DNA of 64,000 nucleotides from Nemania diffusa (GCA_038501195.1 JBBPUQ010000004.1:5718001-5782000), one strand, 5' to 3'. Counted from the first letter of the stretch, positions 1-14,321 are shown. Notes: generated by a model not told the origin, from the letters alone. Numbers and translations are program-made.

Positions 1-780
1 ATTAGTTTTTTTATATTTAATTATTATTAAAAACTATATATAATTTATTATAATATTTATTAATAAATATATTAAATTTTTTTATTAAATTTTTTTTTTA
101 AATTTAAGTTTTTAAAATTAGATTTTTTTATATATTTTTTATATAGTTTTATTTTATATTTTCTGTTAATTTTATTACTACATTTAATTTTTGTGTATTT
201 TAAAAACTTATAAAGTTTTTTTTTTTTTTTTTAAATAATTTAATTTAAATAAATAAGTTTTTAATTTTATTAAAACTAATTAAAATAAAACTGTTAATAA
301 CTTTGTTTAAATTTTATTTTAATAAATTTTAAAATAATATTTTGTTATACTTATTACAACTTGTTAATTTTATCTATTTAATTTATTTACAAATTTAATT
401 TATTTTTTTTTTTTTTTTTTAAATTTTAATATATATAATATAATTTTTTAAAAATGCTTTTAATTATTTATACTATTATTTTTTATTTTTCTTTTCTTTT
501 TTTATTAATATAAAGTTTAATTTATTAAATTAAAAACTTAAAATATTAACTTTATTTATAAGTTAATATATACTAATATTTTTTAAAATTTTATTTTATT
601 TTAATATTAAAAATAATTTTTAGTTTATTTTATATAACTATTTATATTATTTAAATTTATATAACTATTTATATTATTTAAATTAGCTTTTTTTATTTAT
701 TTAAACTATATAACTAAGTTAAAAAAATATTTATTTTTTATATTATAGTTAATTTTACAAATTTAAAAAATTTTTAATTT
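1..780. repeat. Satellite unit A0 (750-bp module), left copy
   Basis: This stretch is a close copy of the 750-bp module that recurs seven times between 44440 and 53345. It opens with the same ATTAG plus T-run start, has matching internal poly-T tracts near 220, 400 and 490, and ends near the same TTTTTAATTTATATT junction. The nearest relative is the last unit of the array (52594-53345), because both run straight into the same flank without 165-bp sub-repeats. It is probably the last unit of another array that continues left of the window. No coding content is visible. Confidence 0.85.
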
Positions 781-982
781 ATATTTTATTTAAATTATAG
801 TTTTATAAACAATTTTTATTTTTTATATTATATTATAAAACTTTTTATTTATTTTATTTATTTAACAAACTTTAAATTATTTTAATATTTTAAATATTTA
901 GTTTTAATATATTTATATTGTTAAATTATTATTATAAAAATAGTTTAATTAAAATTTATAACAAAAATTACTTTATATATAG
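781..982. repeat. Array-to-composite-repeat junction, left copy
   Basis: AT-rich spacer that matches 53346-53520 closely, including a shared tract around ATTATAGTT and ATTTAGTTTTAATATATTTATATTG. At its right end the other copy carries the decayed mobile element (53521-54592), whereas here the sequence passes directly into a TA microsatellite. This copy therefore acts as an empty site for that insertion. Confidence 0.75.

Positions 983-1026
<44 letters not shown>
983..1026. repeat. TA-dinucleotide microsatellite
   Basis: About 40 bp of uninterrupted alternating T and A. The same microsatellite opens the composite repeat at about 54600, and similar ones lie at about 58206 and 60258, so it marks the left edge of the composite-repeat family. 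Confidence 0.9.
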
Positions 1027-1029
<3 letters not shown>

Positions 1030-1781
1030 TACAAATATTAAAAAAATATTTTTTAAGTTTTTATATTTAAAATTTTCTATTATATAAATTAATTTTGTTT
1101 TAATATTATTAATTTTTTATTTGTTTAATATTTAATACTGCTTTTGTTATATAATAATTATTTATTAAATAAATAGCTTAATATATAATAACTTATTAAT
1201 TTTTTATATAAAACTTATTAAATTAAACAATAATAAATTATTAATATATTTAGCTATTATATAGCAAAGCTATAATTTAAAACTAGCTATAACTAATGAT
1301 TTAATAATATTTAATAGCTTTTTGTTATTTAAATATATTATATAATATATAAATTAAATTAATAAAGCTTATAAATTAAAAAAACTATATTTTATATATT
1401 ATAGAATTATTAAATTAAATTATTTATATAATATTATAAAATAATTAATTAATATATAATATAAAACAATATATATTTTTTAATAAAATAATTATTTTAT
1501 TATATAATATAAAATAATTAATATAATAATTTATATAAACTATTAATTTTTATATTTATTTTAATAATTATAAATTAAAATTTATATATTTTGTTATAAT
1601 ATAATTTTATAATTTTTACTACTTTATAAAAACTATAATTTTTAAAATAATTTATTTTAAAAGATTTATTTTATAAGATTTATTATAAAAAAACTTTAAT
1701 TAAACTTTATAATTTTATTTACAATTTTATTTATAGTTTTATATATTTATATATTTTATATATTATATATATATAATTTAG

Positions 1782-1815
<34 letters not shown>

Positions 1816-2480
1816 TTTTAGTTAATAAAATTATTTAATTAGCTTTTATATTTTTTACAATTATAACAACTAATATAATATAATTTATATTTAAATAGTT
1901 AAAAAATATATATAAATTAATAGTTTATATATAATATAATATATTACTTTATATTTTTATATATAAAAAATAATACAATGTTTTTTATTTATATATATTA
2001 TAATATATTATTTTATATTTATTTATATATAATATATTATAATATATTTTATTTATATATAATATATTGTAATATATTTTATTTACATATAATATAATAT
2101 AATATATTTTATTTACAAACAATATATTGTAATATATTTTATTTATATATAATATAGCATAATACTTTATATATATACAATATAATGCAATATTTTTAAA
2201 AAATAAAAATAATTAGTTAAAATATTTATTGCAGCTAAAAAAGCAGATGTAAAAACATTTATATTTTTTTGAAAATATTTAATATAGTAAAATATAAAAG
2301 TTTTATAATTTATATTTCATATAAATATTAATTAAAAAAGCAAATAAAAAAAAATAAAAAATAAATTTTTAATAGTAAAATTTTAAAAATAATAGTAAAA
2401 ATATTAACAAAAAACTTAATTAAAAAAATCAAAAAAAGTTTAATTAATTAAATATATTATAAATTCTTTAGTAATAAATA
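1027..2480. repeat. Composite repeat B, left copy, first half
   Basis: Matches 54632-56045 almost throughout, with differences that are nearly all C/T or G/A. Shared landmarks include AGCTATTATATAGCAAAGCT near 1251, a poly-T tract near 1785 (absent or shorter in the partner) and an array of exact 30-bp units at 1981-2190. No open frame is longer than a few dozen codons. It is a mutated repeat whose original identity cannot be read. Confidence 0.8.
1981..2190. repeat. 30-bp minisatellite, left copy
   Basis: Units with a 30-bp period begin at 2041, 2071, 2101, 2131 and 2161, built on AATATATTTTATTTATATAT. The same array lies at about 55560-55745. Variation between units is mainly G/A and C/T. 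Confidence 0.85.
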
Positions 2481-3453
2481 ATATATTATAATTATATAAC
2501 TAGATATATAGTTATATAAATAAATATTTACTTTATATGCTAGTAGAAATTTTATTTATAATAAAGTTTTTAACTATATATAAAAACTTTTTTTAAAATC
2601 AATTATTAATATAAATATAATATAACTAGTTTTATATTTTATTTATATATAATTTATATATATTATTATATATATATAGCTTATTTAATATTATTATTAA
2701 ATAATAAACTATTATTTATTACTGCTAAGCTATATTTTATTTTATTTAATAACACTTTTTAAAATTTGCAAAAAAACAATAACAAGTTTTTTAATTTAAA
2801 TAATATTAAAAAATAAAAATTGTTAAAATACTAATATTAGTTATAACTATATATTATAGTTTATATATTGCAATATTTATATTACAATTATATAATTAGA
2901 TATATAGTTATATAAACAGGTATTTACTTTATATACTAGCAGAAATTTTATTTATAATAAAATCTCTAGCTATATAAAAAAACTTTTTTTAAAATTAATG
3001 ATTAATATAAATATAATATAACTAGTTTTATATTTTATTTATATATAATTTATATATATTGTTATATATATATAGCTTATTTAATAAAATTATTAAATAA
3101 TAAACTATTATTTATTACTATTAAGCTATATTTTATTTTATTTAATTATATTTTTTAAAATTTGTAAAAAAACAATAATAAGTTTTTTAATTTAAATAAT
3201 ATTAAAAAATAAAACTTGTTAAAATATTAATATTAGTTATAACTATATATTATAGTTATATAAATAAATATATAGTTATATAAACAAATATTTACTTTAT
3301 ATATTAATAAAGATTTTATTATAAATAAAATTTTTAATTATATAAAAAAACTTTTTTTAATATTAATTATTAATATAAATATAATATAACTAGTTTTATA
3401 TTTTATTTATATATAACTAATATATATTATTATATATATATAATTTATTTAAT
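2481..3453. repeat. Three tandem copies of a 266-bp LTR-like module
   Basis: Three copies lie in direct orientation: 2481-2690 (5'-truncated), 2821-3086 and 3217-3453 (shortened in its 5' third). The copies are separated by two copies of the same ~130-bp spacer. Full-length modules start TGTTAAAATA and end TATTTAA(T/C)A, the 5'-TG...CA-3' arrangement of retrotransposon LTRs. Further copies lie at 4931, 56046 and 58825. LTR identity is inference from termini, length and dispersion. No polymerase remnant or target-site duplication is visible. Confidence 0.6.
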
Positions 3454-4332
3454 ATTAATTAATAGTTATAAAATATATTAGAAATTAATAAAAATAAAAA
3501 TAAAACTAATTTAAAACTTAAATAATTTAAACAAGTTTTTATACTATATTTTAAAGTTTTCATTTTATATAAATTAAATAATTTTTATATAACAAATTTA
3601 AAAAAAAAATTAAGCTTAAATATTATTTTTAAATATATTTTATTATATTATAAATTTTATATATAATAAATAATATTAAAAAAATAATATATAATTATAT
3701 TAAATTATTTATTATATAATAATTAAATAATAAATTTTGTATTACTTTATTTTTATATTTTATTACTTTTTTTAATTATTATAATATTAAAATATTTATA
3801 TAATAAAAAAGAATTTTTTATATATAATAATATAAACTAATATAATAAAATTGCTATAAATTATAAAATTAATAAATATATTATATAAAATTTAATAAAT
3901 ATATAATATTAAAATTAAAAACTTGATTTTATATTTATAATATTAATTATATTCAATATTTAAATAATTTATTATATTATTAAATATAAATATTTAAATA
4001 TTATTAATTAGTTATTTTAAATATTATATATTGAAAAGTTTAATTTTTAAATATATAAAATATAAAATAATTTATAAAAGCTAATTTAGTAAAAAATAAT
4101 TAATATATTAATTAAAAAAAACATATAATATAAAATAATTTTTATATAAAAGCTGTTTTTTTTTTATATAAAAAAATATATATTTAAATATTATAAAAAA
4201 CTTATATTTAATAAATAAGTTTTAATAATATAACAATAATATATATAATATTTATTATATATTTTAAGTTTAATTTTTAATTAAAATATATATAGTTTTA
4301 AATTAATATTAAAAATTATCGATTTTAAACTA

Positions 4333-4365
<33 letters not shown>

Positions 4366-4826
4366 TTATATATATTTAGAATTATTTATATATAATATAT
4401 TTCTATTTTATATTAACAACTATATATATATATAATATATTTTTATTTTATATTAACAGCTATATATATATATAATATATTTTTATTTTATATTAACAGT
4501 TATATATATATACGATATATTTTTATTATATATTAATAGTTATATATATATATAATATATATTTATTATATATTAATTAATATATATATATATAATATAT
4601 TTTTATTTTAAGTTAATTAATAAATATATATATAATAAATTTTTATATTTAAAAAATAGTTAAAAAATTTATATATATTTAATAATTTATATATAATATA
4701 AAATATTTTATTATATATATATATAAAAAATATTTATATTATATATATAAAAAAAACAGTATTAAAAAAAACTAAAAAATTAAATTTGTTATTTTTTAGC
4801 TATTATATAAAAAATAAAACAAACTT

Positions 4827-4872
<46 letters not shown>

Positions 4873-4930
4873 TTTATAAGCTATTTTAAAAGCAACAAAT
4901 ATTATATAAGCATTAAATATATATATTATA
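3454..4930. repeat. Composite repeat B, left copy, second half
   Basis: Matches 56313-57700. The left copy is more decayed: many C and G bases still present near 56330-56400 are A or T here, including sites after A or G. It contains a 40-bp minisatellite (4391-4640) and long T tracts at about 4340-4364 and 4830-4869. A third partial copy starts at 5197. Confidence 0.8.
4391..4640. repeat. 40-bp minisatellite, left copy
   Basis: Six units with an exact 40-bp period begin at 4391, 4431, 4471, 4511, 4551 and 4591. Each has TATAATATAT, a T-rich stretch, a TATTAACAGC-like core and a TA run. Five units of the same repeat lie at 57253-57430. Confidence 0.9.
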
Positions 4931-5196
4931 TGTTAAAATATTAGTATTAGTTACAACTATATGTTGCAGTTTATATACTGCAGTATTTGTACTGCAGTTA
5001 TATAAACATGTATATAGTTATATAAGCAAGCACTTATTTTATATACTAGCAGAAATTTTATTTACAATAAAATCTCCAGCTGTACAAAAGAACTTTTTTT
5101 AGATTTAATTATTAATATAAACATAGTATAACTAGCTTTATATTTTGTTTATATATAATTTATATATATTATTATATATATATAACTTATTTAATA
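4931..5196. repeat. Dispersed 266-bp LTR-like module
   Basis: Starts TGTTAAAATATTAG and ends TTATTTAATA. It keeps more G and C than the copies at 2481-3453 (for example CTGCAGTATTTGTACTGCAG near 4978), so it is younger or less mutated. It is followed by the same downstream sequence as the copies ending at 3453 and 56312. It may be a solo LTR; no target-site duplication can be recognised in this base composition. Confidence 0.65.
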
Positions 5197-5900
5197 TTAA
5201 TTAATAATTATAAAATATATTATAAATTAATAAAAATAAAAATAAAGCTAGTTTAAAGCTTAATTAAACTTAATAAGTTTTAATATTGCATTTTAAAATT
5301 TTTGCTTTATATAAATCAAGTAATTTTTATATAACAAAGTTTAAAATAAAAAATTAAATTTAACTATTATATTAAAATATACTTTATAATATTATAAAAT
5401 TTTAAATATAAAAAACAATATTAAAAATAATAATATATAATTATATAAAACTATTTGTTATATAATAACTAAATAATAAAACTTTTTTACTTTTTATTTT
5501 ATATTTTTAATTATTATAATATTAAAACAATTATATAACAAAAAAAAACTTTTAATTATATATAACAATAATAACTAATATAATAAAATCGCTTTTAATT
5601 ATAAACTTTTAAAACATTATATATAAAAATATATCAATATTTAATTATAAAATTAAAAGTTTAATATTATAATAACAATATTAATTATATTTAATATTTA
5701 AATAGCTTGTTATATTATTAAATATAAATATTTAAATTTAACTAATTAGTTATTATAAAAGTTATATATTAAAAACTTTAAATATTAAATATATAAAACA
5801 TAAAATTGAATAAATAAATTAGTTTAATAAAAATTGCTTAATATTTTAAAATAAAAAAACATATAATATAATAATAATAATAATATAAAATAATAAATAA
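5197..5900. repeat. Partial third copy of composite repeat B
   Basis: Parallels 3454-4130 and 56313-57000, sharing the ATTAATAATTATAAAATATAT start, the TATATAACAAA motif and the ATAATAATATATAATTATAT stretch. Similarity fades by about 5900. No coding signal. Confidence 0.65.
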
Positions 5901-7877
5901 AATTTATATAAATTATATAAAATTAATATTTATTTAATAATAATAAATAAACTTTTTTTTTAATTATTTAATTAATTTTATTACTTTTTATATAAATATT
6001 TAATTTATTAATTTTAAATTAATAGTTTTATATAACTATAAATAATATAAATATATTTTAATTAAAACTAATATAGTTAAAATTAATTTTAAATATATAT
6101 TTTTAAATATTTATAAAAAAAAACAATAAATTATTTATATAATTAATTATTAAATATAAATATATTTTTAATTTTATATATTAATATATAATAACTATTA
6201 GCTATAAATTAAATTTTTAATTAATTTATAAATATTTTATAATATATTACTTTTTATATATTTTTAAATAATAGTTTTATATTTATATAATATTTAATTT
6301 AATAATATTAAATATATTTTTTAAGTTATTTTTAATTTAAAATATATAAAATAAAATAATTTTATTAAAAAAATATATTATTTTTTAAAAAATATATAAA
6401 AAAAAAAAAAACTATTTTAATAAATTATATAATTTATTATATAATAAAGTACAACTATTTATTAATATATACTAATAATTTAAAATAATAAAAAACTAAT
6501 ATTACGCTATTTTTTCAATAATATTAAAAAGTTATATAAAAAACTTTTATATATATAATATTAAACTAAAAAAAATATAAAACAAAATTTATTATATAAT
6601 AAATATTGATTTTAATATTAATATAAATTATAATTAATATTAAACTAATTAAATTAATATTATTTTTATATAAATTAAAAAAAAAAACTTTGATTTATTT
6701 ATTTATAATATATTTAATATTATAATTATAAAGTTTATAAAAATATAATAAGTTTTTAATATAAGTTATTAAAGCAAAATTTAGTTTAATATAACTATTA
6801 TATAAATATATTAAAATATATTAAAGCTAATAATAATTTTAATATTTTAAAAACTTATATATAAAAACTTTTTTATTAATTTATAAGTTTGTTTTTAAAT
6901 AATAAATAAAAATAAATTAAAACATTTTATATAAAAAATAAATAATATATATTTTATTAACTAAAAATATTATTAAAACAATTATATAAAAAGTTTTCAA
7001 CTTAAAAATATATAAAAATTTTCAAATCTATTTAATATTTAATAAAACTTTATATAATTAAAAAAACAACTTATTTAAAACTTTTATATAAATAAAAAAT
7101 ATTTTATATATAAAAAGCTAAATTATTAATTAATTAATTATATATTTTAAAAAAAAACTTATATTAAAAGTATATATTTTAATTTATATAAAATAATTTT
7201 TAATTATATATTAATATTTAATTAGTTTTTAATATATTTTATAAAATATAAAAAGTATATTAAATTAAAATTAAATAAAAATAACTTAAAAATAAACAAA
7301 AAATAAAAAAATTAATTAACTTAGTTTTTTATAAATAATATATTTATATATTATATAACAAATAAAAATATTTAAAATTAAAATATTATTATTTTATTTA
7401 ATTAATTTATATTAAATAATTAATATTATATAAAATATTAAAATAAACTATAAAATATAAATGTTTTTAATTATTTAATAATAAAAAAAACATAATTAAA
7501 AGTTTATTTTTAAATATATTTTTATATAAAAATAAACTAAACATTAAAAATAATATATATTTTTTTTAATAATAATTATATAATTATTATAATTAATACT
7601 ATATAAATAAAAAATATATTAAATATAACAACTTATTATATTTTTAATATAGCAATATTATTTTTGTTTTTTTTTAAAAATATTAATTATTTAAAAATAT
7701 ATTTTAATAATATAAAAGATTTAATTATACAATATAATAAAAAAACTATTTTTATTATATATAAATAAAAATATTTATTTTTTAATATAAATTTATAAAA
7801 AGTTAATATATATTTTATAAAAATAAAACTTTAATAATTATATTATTATTTTAAATATTTTTATATAAAATATTTAT
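5901..7877. other. AT-rich stretch with no recognisable feature
   Basis: G+C is lower than in the flanking repeats, only a few percent by eye. I see no open frame of note, no clear tandem repeat and no match to the other repeats in the window. It is probably old, heavily mutated repeat sequence. Confidence 0.6.
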
Positions 7878-7975
7878 TGTAACAAGTTATAAGTTAAAGT
7901 TAATTCTAAGCATTTGTTTAATTTAGTTAAAATTTTGTTTTATTTTTTTTATATTAATTATATGTATTTAATTAA

Positions 7976-8465
7976 AACATTAAATATTGTGTTGTATTTT
8001 TTGCGTTTTTTTATTTTTTTACTATATATTTAATAAAAATATTAAATATTGTATTGTATTTTTTGCTTTTTTTTACTTTTTAACTATATATTTAATAAAA
8101 ACATTAAATTTAATATTGCATTTTTTGTACTTTTTTACTTTTTTATTATATATTTAATAAAAATATTAAATATTGTATTATATTTTTTGCTTTTTTTTAT
8201 TTTTTAACTATATATTTAATAAAAATATTAGATTTAGTATTATATTTTTTATACTTTTTTACTTTTTTATTATATATTTAATAAAAATATTAAATATTAT
8301 ATTATATTTTTTGCTTTTTTTTATTTTTTAACTATATATTTAATAAAAATATTAAATCTAGTGTTATATTTTCTATGTTTTTTTATTTTTTTATTATATA
8401 TTTAATAAAAATATTAAATATTATATTATATTTTTTGCTTTTTTTTATTTTTTTATTATTTATTT
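7976..8465. repeat. 62-bp minisatellite in the 3.7-kb repeat, copy 1
   Basis: Eight units of about 61-62 bp, each built from AACATTAAATATTG, a T-rich block ending in TTGC or TTATAC, and ACTATATATTTAATAAAAA. Alternate units carry AAATATT or AAATTTA after the first bases, giving a ~124-bp dimer. Confidence 0.85.
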
Positions 8466-10776
8466 AATTAAATATTAAATAATATATTTAATATATAAAC
8501 TAATTATTATTTAATAATATAGTTATATATTTATAATAATAATTTAGTATATTATTAAATAATAAATAATTATAAATTTGCTTATTTATATATATTAAAT
8601 TTATTATATATATATAAATTTTTAATTATAATAGTTTTTATATTTAGTTAAATAAATTATTAAACTTTTTTAAAATATATTATAAATTTATAACATTAAT
8701 AATTAATATTTAATTAATTATTAATAACTATTATTTGTTATTATTTTTTATTTTTTTATATTTAATTATATATATTAAAAATAAAATATTTAATATATAA
8801 TTATTTTATTACTTAAGTAGTTTATTAAAAAACGAAATATTTAATATATAGTTATTTTAATATTTAAATATTTTTAATTTTAATTAAAAAATTAAAAAAC
8901 AGAATATTTTATATTTATTTATTTTTTTATTTTATTTTTTTTTACTTTTTTATTTTTTACAACTTTTTTTTTTAAAAATGTTTACTTTTTTTTTTTTTAT
9001 ATTTTTTTTTATTAAAAATACTTGTTTATTTTTTTAAATATTTTATTTTTTAAGTCTTTTTTTACTATATGTTTTATTTTTTGTTATATATATATATTAA
9101 TATATTTATAAAATAACTAAATTATTATTAATTTTTTATAAAAAAAAAAACTTTTTTTATAATAAAAATATATAAAAGTTTTTTATTGCTTATTTAAATA
9201 ATTTTTAATTAATTTAGTACTTTTTTTGTAATAAAACTAAAGTTTTACTAATTAAAATACTATTAATTATAAAAATAATATAAACATAAATTATTTATAA
9301 CTATAACAAAATAAAAAATATATAAATATATAATATTAAAGTTTATAGTATAACTTGTTATAAATTATAAAGTAGGTTTTTTATTTATTAGTTTTATTTT
9401 ATAAATATAAACATGTTTTATTTTTTTATTAATATATATAATATATAATTTTTTTTTATATATTTTATTTATATAAAGTTAAAAAATAAAATATTTAGTT
9501 TTTTATATATTTTGTTTTTTAATTATTACTACTTTTTATTTTAAACTTTTTTATAATATTAGTTGTATTAAAACTATATTATAACTATTATAATATTTAT
9601 ATAAATATAAAAACATTTAAAATTGCTACATTTTTAAATTTTATAAATAATAAATTATAATTATTAATAAATATTAGTAAAACTTATAATATAGTAATTT
9701 AATAAACAATAAGCAATATATTTAGTTTTTTTAATATAAATATTAAACTAATTAATAAAAATTATTTATTATTAACTATTAATTATATAATAGTAATAAT
9801 AGCAAAAAACTTATTTTTTATATTTTTTAACTATTTTTATATTTATAGCAGTAATAATTACTTTATAATTTTTAATTTTATTATAAAAAACTAATATTAA
9901 ATATTAACTATAATAACTTATTATTAGTTTTATTAATATAAATTAAGCAGTAATTTTTACTATAAATAGTAATATATAAATAAAAATATTATTACTTTTT
10001 TTATTATTATTAACAAAGTTATATATATTATTTTCAAAATAAACGTTAATAAATTTACTGTTAGTAATATAGCTAAAAATATATTAGCTAGCTTTAAATT
10101 TATAACTAAAACAAATATAGCTATTAAATTATAATATATAAAACAAAAAAGCTGCAAAAAATATTATATAATAAATTATTTAAAAAAACTAATAAACAAT
10201 ATTTTTATTAATTTTTATAAGTTTTAAAGTTTTTAAAAAAAATAAAAAATTTTGTTTTAACTATTTATTATTTAAAAACAAATGCTATTATTACTTATAA
10301 CAAAAAGTTTATAAAAATTACTATATTTAAATATTATAAATTGTAAATATATTTATAATTAAATAAAAGTTTTAGTTAACTAAAGTATTATTAGCAATTT
10401 TAAATTATTAATATAAAATAAAAAAAGCGTTAAAATTAAAGCAATTATTTTTGCTAATAATAAAAATAAACTAAAAAATTTAATTAAATAAAATATAGTT
10501 TAATAAACTTTTAAAGTTACAAAAAATAAGCTTAAAAATAAAGCTAGCAATAATAATATTACTTTAGTTATAAAAGCAGTTAAAAAAACAAAAATTTAAA
10601 AATAAAAATATATTATTATTAATTAATTAGTAATTAATAGCTTTGTAAAAAAGTTGCTTTTAGTTTAAAATATTATTTATTATTTTAAAATTAATTGAAA
10701 AAATATAAAAATAGCTTTAAATAATAAAACTATTTATCGATTTTATTAATTTATTAATAAATACAGTTTTATTTTA

Positions 10777-10824
10777 TTTAAAAAACAAAATATTTAATTA
10801 TTTAAATATATTTTATTTTTTAAT
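10777..10824. repeat. Hairpin palindrome in the 3.7-kb repeat, copy 1
   Basis: Imperfect inverted repeat with arms AAAAAACAAAATATTTA and TATATTTTATTTTTT around a short centre. It belongs to a palindrome family found at a dozen or so other places in the window. The same position in copy 2 is 14322-14368. Confidence 0.55.
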
Positions 10825-11702
10825 TTTATAGCTTATTATTAATTTTTTTTTTTTAGTAAATATAACAAAGCTTTTAAATAAAATGTTAATATTTTTATGT
10901 TTTGCTTTTTTTATAAATAAATGTAAAATTAACAAAACTATTATTTATAATAAAACAATAGTTTATTATATTTTAAAAATAAAAATTAAATAAATAAAAA
11001 GCTTATTAAAGTATTATTTTTATTTAGTTTTTACTATATTTTTTATAACAGTTTAAACTTTTTAATATTTATAAAAGTTTTTTAAAAATATATTTAAGAT
11101 TTTTTTTATATATAAAAAAAGCAAAGTTAAATATAACTATATAAAAAAGAGTTAAATTTTAAGCTAGCAAAATTTAAAAAAAATAATAATAACTATTAAT
11201 AAAAAAAATCATAAAATAAGCAATTTTTTTTAAAAATAAAATATTTTACTTATATTTATAAATATTTTGTTTTTAATATTTTTATTAAATTTGTTTATAT
11301 TAATTATTTTTAAACTAGTTAAATAATTATTATAATATTTATATAAATTTTTTTTAATTGTTATATTATAAAAATTTTACAGTTTATTAAAAACTTTATT
11401 TAATTAAAACAAAAAAAATTCAGTTTATTTAATAATAATAATTTTATTAAGTTTAAACTTAAAACAAGTTTAATAAAGCAGATTTTAATAAAAAAAAGTT
11501 TTAAAAAGTAAATAAAACTAAAAAAAAAAAATAAAATCGATATTATTTTTACTTTAAAATAGTACTATTTTAGTTTATTAATTATTAATAAAGCTTATAT
11601 AGTTAAATTATAACAAGTTATAAATTAAAATTAACTTTAAGTACTTATTTAATTTAATTAAAATTTTGTTTTATTTTTTTTATATTAATTATATGCATTT
11701 AA

Positions 11703-12010
11703 TTAAAACACTAAATATTATGTTGTATTTTTTGCACTTTTTTACTTTTTTACTATATATTTAATAAAAATACTAGATTTAATATTGCATTTTTTACTTT
11801 TTTCTACTTTTTAATTATATATTTAATAAAAATATTAAATCTAATATTGTATTTTTTATACTTTTTTATTTTTTTATTATATATTTAATAAAAATACTAA
11901 ATATTGTATTATATTTTTTGCATTTTTTTACTTTTTTACTATATATTTAATAAAAACACTAAATATTATATTATATTTTTTGCTTTTTTTTACTTTTTTA
12001 CTATTTATTT
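11703..12010. repeat. 62-bp minisatellite in the 3.5-kb repeat, copy 2
   Basis: Five units of the same ~62-bp repeat found eight times at 7976-8465. The difference of three units accounts for most of the length difference between the two tandem copies. Confidence 0.85.
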
Positions 12011-14321
12011 AATTAAATATTAAATAATACATTTAATATATAAACTAATTACTATTTAACAATATAATTATATATTTATAATAATAAATTAATATATTAT
12101 TAAATAATAAATAGTTATAAATTTGCTTATTTATATATATTAAATTTACTATATATATATAAATTTTTAGTTATAACAGTTTTTATACTTAGTTAAATAA
12201 GTTGTTAAATTTTTTTAAAATATATTGTAAATTTATAGTATTAATAGTTAATATTTAATTAATTATTAATAACTATTATTTACTATTATTTTTTATTTTT
12301 TTATATTTAATTATATATATTAAAAACAAAATATTTAGTATATAATTATTTTATTATTTAAGTAGTTTATTAAAAAACAAAATATTTAATATATAATTAT
12401 TTTAATACTTAAATATTTTTAGCTTTAATTAAAAAATTAAAAAATAAAATATTTTATATTTATTTATTTTTTTATTTTACTTTTTTTTACTTTTTTATTT
12501 TTTATAACTTTTTTTTTTAAAAGTGTTTACTTTTTTTTTTTTTATATTTTTTTTTACTAAAAATATCTGTTTATTTTTTTAAATATTTTATTTTTTAAGT
12601 CCTTTTTTGTTATATGCTTTATTTTTTGCTATATATATATATTAATATATTTATAAAATAGCTAAATTACTATTAATTTTTTATAAAAAAAAAAACTTTT
12701 TTTATAGTAAAAATATATAAAAGTTTTTTGTTATTTATTTAAATAACTTTTAATTAATTTAATATTTTTTTTATAATAAAACTAAAGTTTTACTAGTTAA
12801 AGTATTATTAACTATAAAAATAACATAAATATAAATTATTTATAACTATAATAAAATAAAAAATATATAAATATATAACATTAAAGTTTATAATATAACT
12901 TATTATAAATTATAAAATAAGTTTTTTATTTATTAGTTTTATTTTATAAATATAAACATGTTTTATTTTTTTATTAATATATATAGTATATAATTTTTTT
13001 TTATATATTTTATTTATATAAAGTTAAAAAATAAAATATTTAGTTTTTTATATATTTTGTTTTTTAATTATTATTACTTTTTGTTTTTAACTTTTTTATA
13101 ATATTAGCTATATTAAAACTATATTACAACTATTACAATATTTATATAAATGTAAAAATATTTAAAATTACTATATTTTTAAACTTTATAAACAATAAAC
13201 TATAGCTATTAATAAATATTAACAAAATTTATAATATAATAATTTAATAAATAATAAACAATATATTTAGTTTTTTTAATATAAATATTAAATTAATTAA
13301 TAAAAATTATTTACTATTAACTATTAGTTATATAATAATAATAGCAGCAAAAAACTTGCTTTTTATATTTTTTAATTATTTTTATATTTATAGCAGCAAT
13401 AACTGTTTTATAATTTTTAGCTTTGCTATAAAAAACTAGTACTAAGTATTAACTGCAGTAGCTTATTACTAATTCTGCTAATATAAATTAAGCAATAATT
13501 TTTATTGTAAACAGTAATATATAAACAAAAACATTATTACTTTTTTTATTATTACTAATAAAGTTATATATATTATTTTTAAAATAAATACTAATAAATT
13601 TGCTGTTAATAATATAGCTAAAAATACATTAGCTAGTTTTAAATTTATAGCTAAAATAAATATAACTACTAAATTGCAATATATAAAACAAAAAAGCTGC
13701 AAAAAATATTATATAGTAAACTATTTAAAAAAACTAATAAATAATACTTTTATTAATTTTTACAAGTTTTAAAGTTTTTAAAAAAAATAAAAAATTTTGT
13801 TTTAACTATTTGCTATTTAAAAATAAATACTATTATTACTTATAACAAAAAGTTTACAAAAATTACTATATTTAAGTATTATAAACTACAAATATATTTA
13901 TAATTAAACAAAAGCTTTAATTAACTAAAATATTATTAGCAATTTTAAATTATTAATATAAAACAAAAAAAGCGCTAAAATTAAAACAATTGTTTTTATT
14001 AATAATAAAAATAAACTAAAAAATCTAGTTAAACAAAATATAGTTTAGCAAGTTTTTAAAGTTGCAAAAAGTAAGCTTAAAAATAAAGCTAGCAATAATA
14101 ATACTGCTTTAGTTATAAAAACAGTTAAAAAAGCAAAAACTTAAAAGCAAAAATATATCGCTATTAATTAATTAGTAACTAGTAGCTTTGTAAAAAAGTC
14201 GCTTTTAGTTTAAAACACTACTTGTTATTTTAAAATTAATTAAAAAAACATAAAAATAGCTTTAAATAATAAAACTATTTATTAACTTTATTAACTTGTT
14301 AATAAATACAGTTTTATTTTA

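Larger units (their letters stand above)
7878..11607. repeat. 3.7-kb tandem repeat, copy 1
   Basis: The whole block recurs immediately downstream at 11608-15148. Both copies begin TAACAAGTTATAA, contain a 62-bp minisatellite, and end with AATAAAGCTTATATA. Differences between copies are overwhelmingly C/T and G/A, and each copy keeps some G:C pairs that the other has lost. Copy 1 is longer mainly because its minisatellite has eight units rather than five. A 65-codon hydrophobic frame on the minus strand at 9960-10157 has a counterpart in copy 2 but no recognisable domain. This is probably a dead transposon or satellite-like duplication of unknown class. Confidence 0.85.

Noticed and set aside
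4391..4640. CRISPR-like array
   Set aside because: Exact 40-bp units follow each other with no distinct unique spacers; this is a minisatellite.
9960..10157. 65-codon minus-strand frame conserved in both 3.7-kb repeats (also 13502-13702)
   Set aside because: Conservation is explained by the duplication itself. Differences do not favour synonymous sites, and no motif is recognisable.
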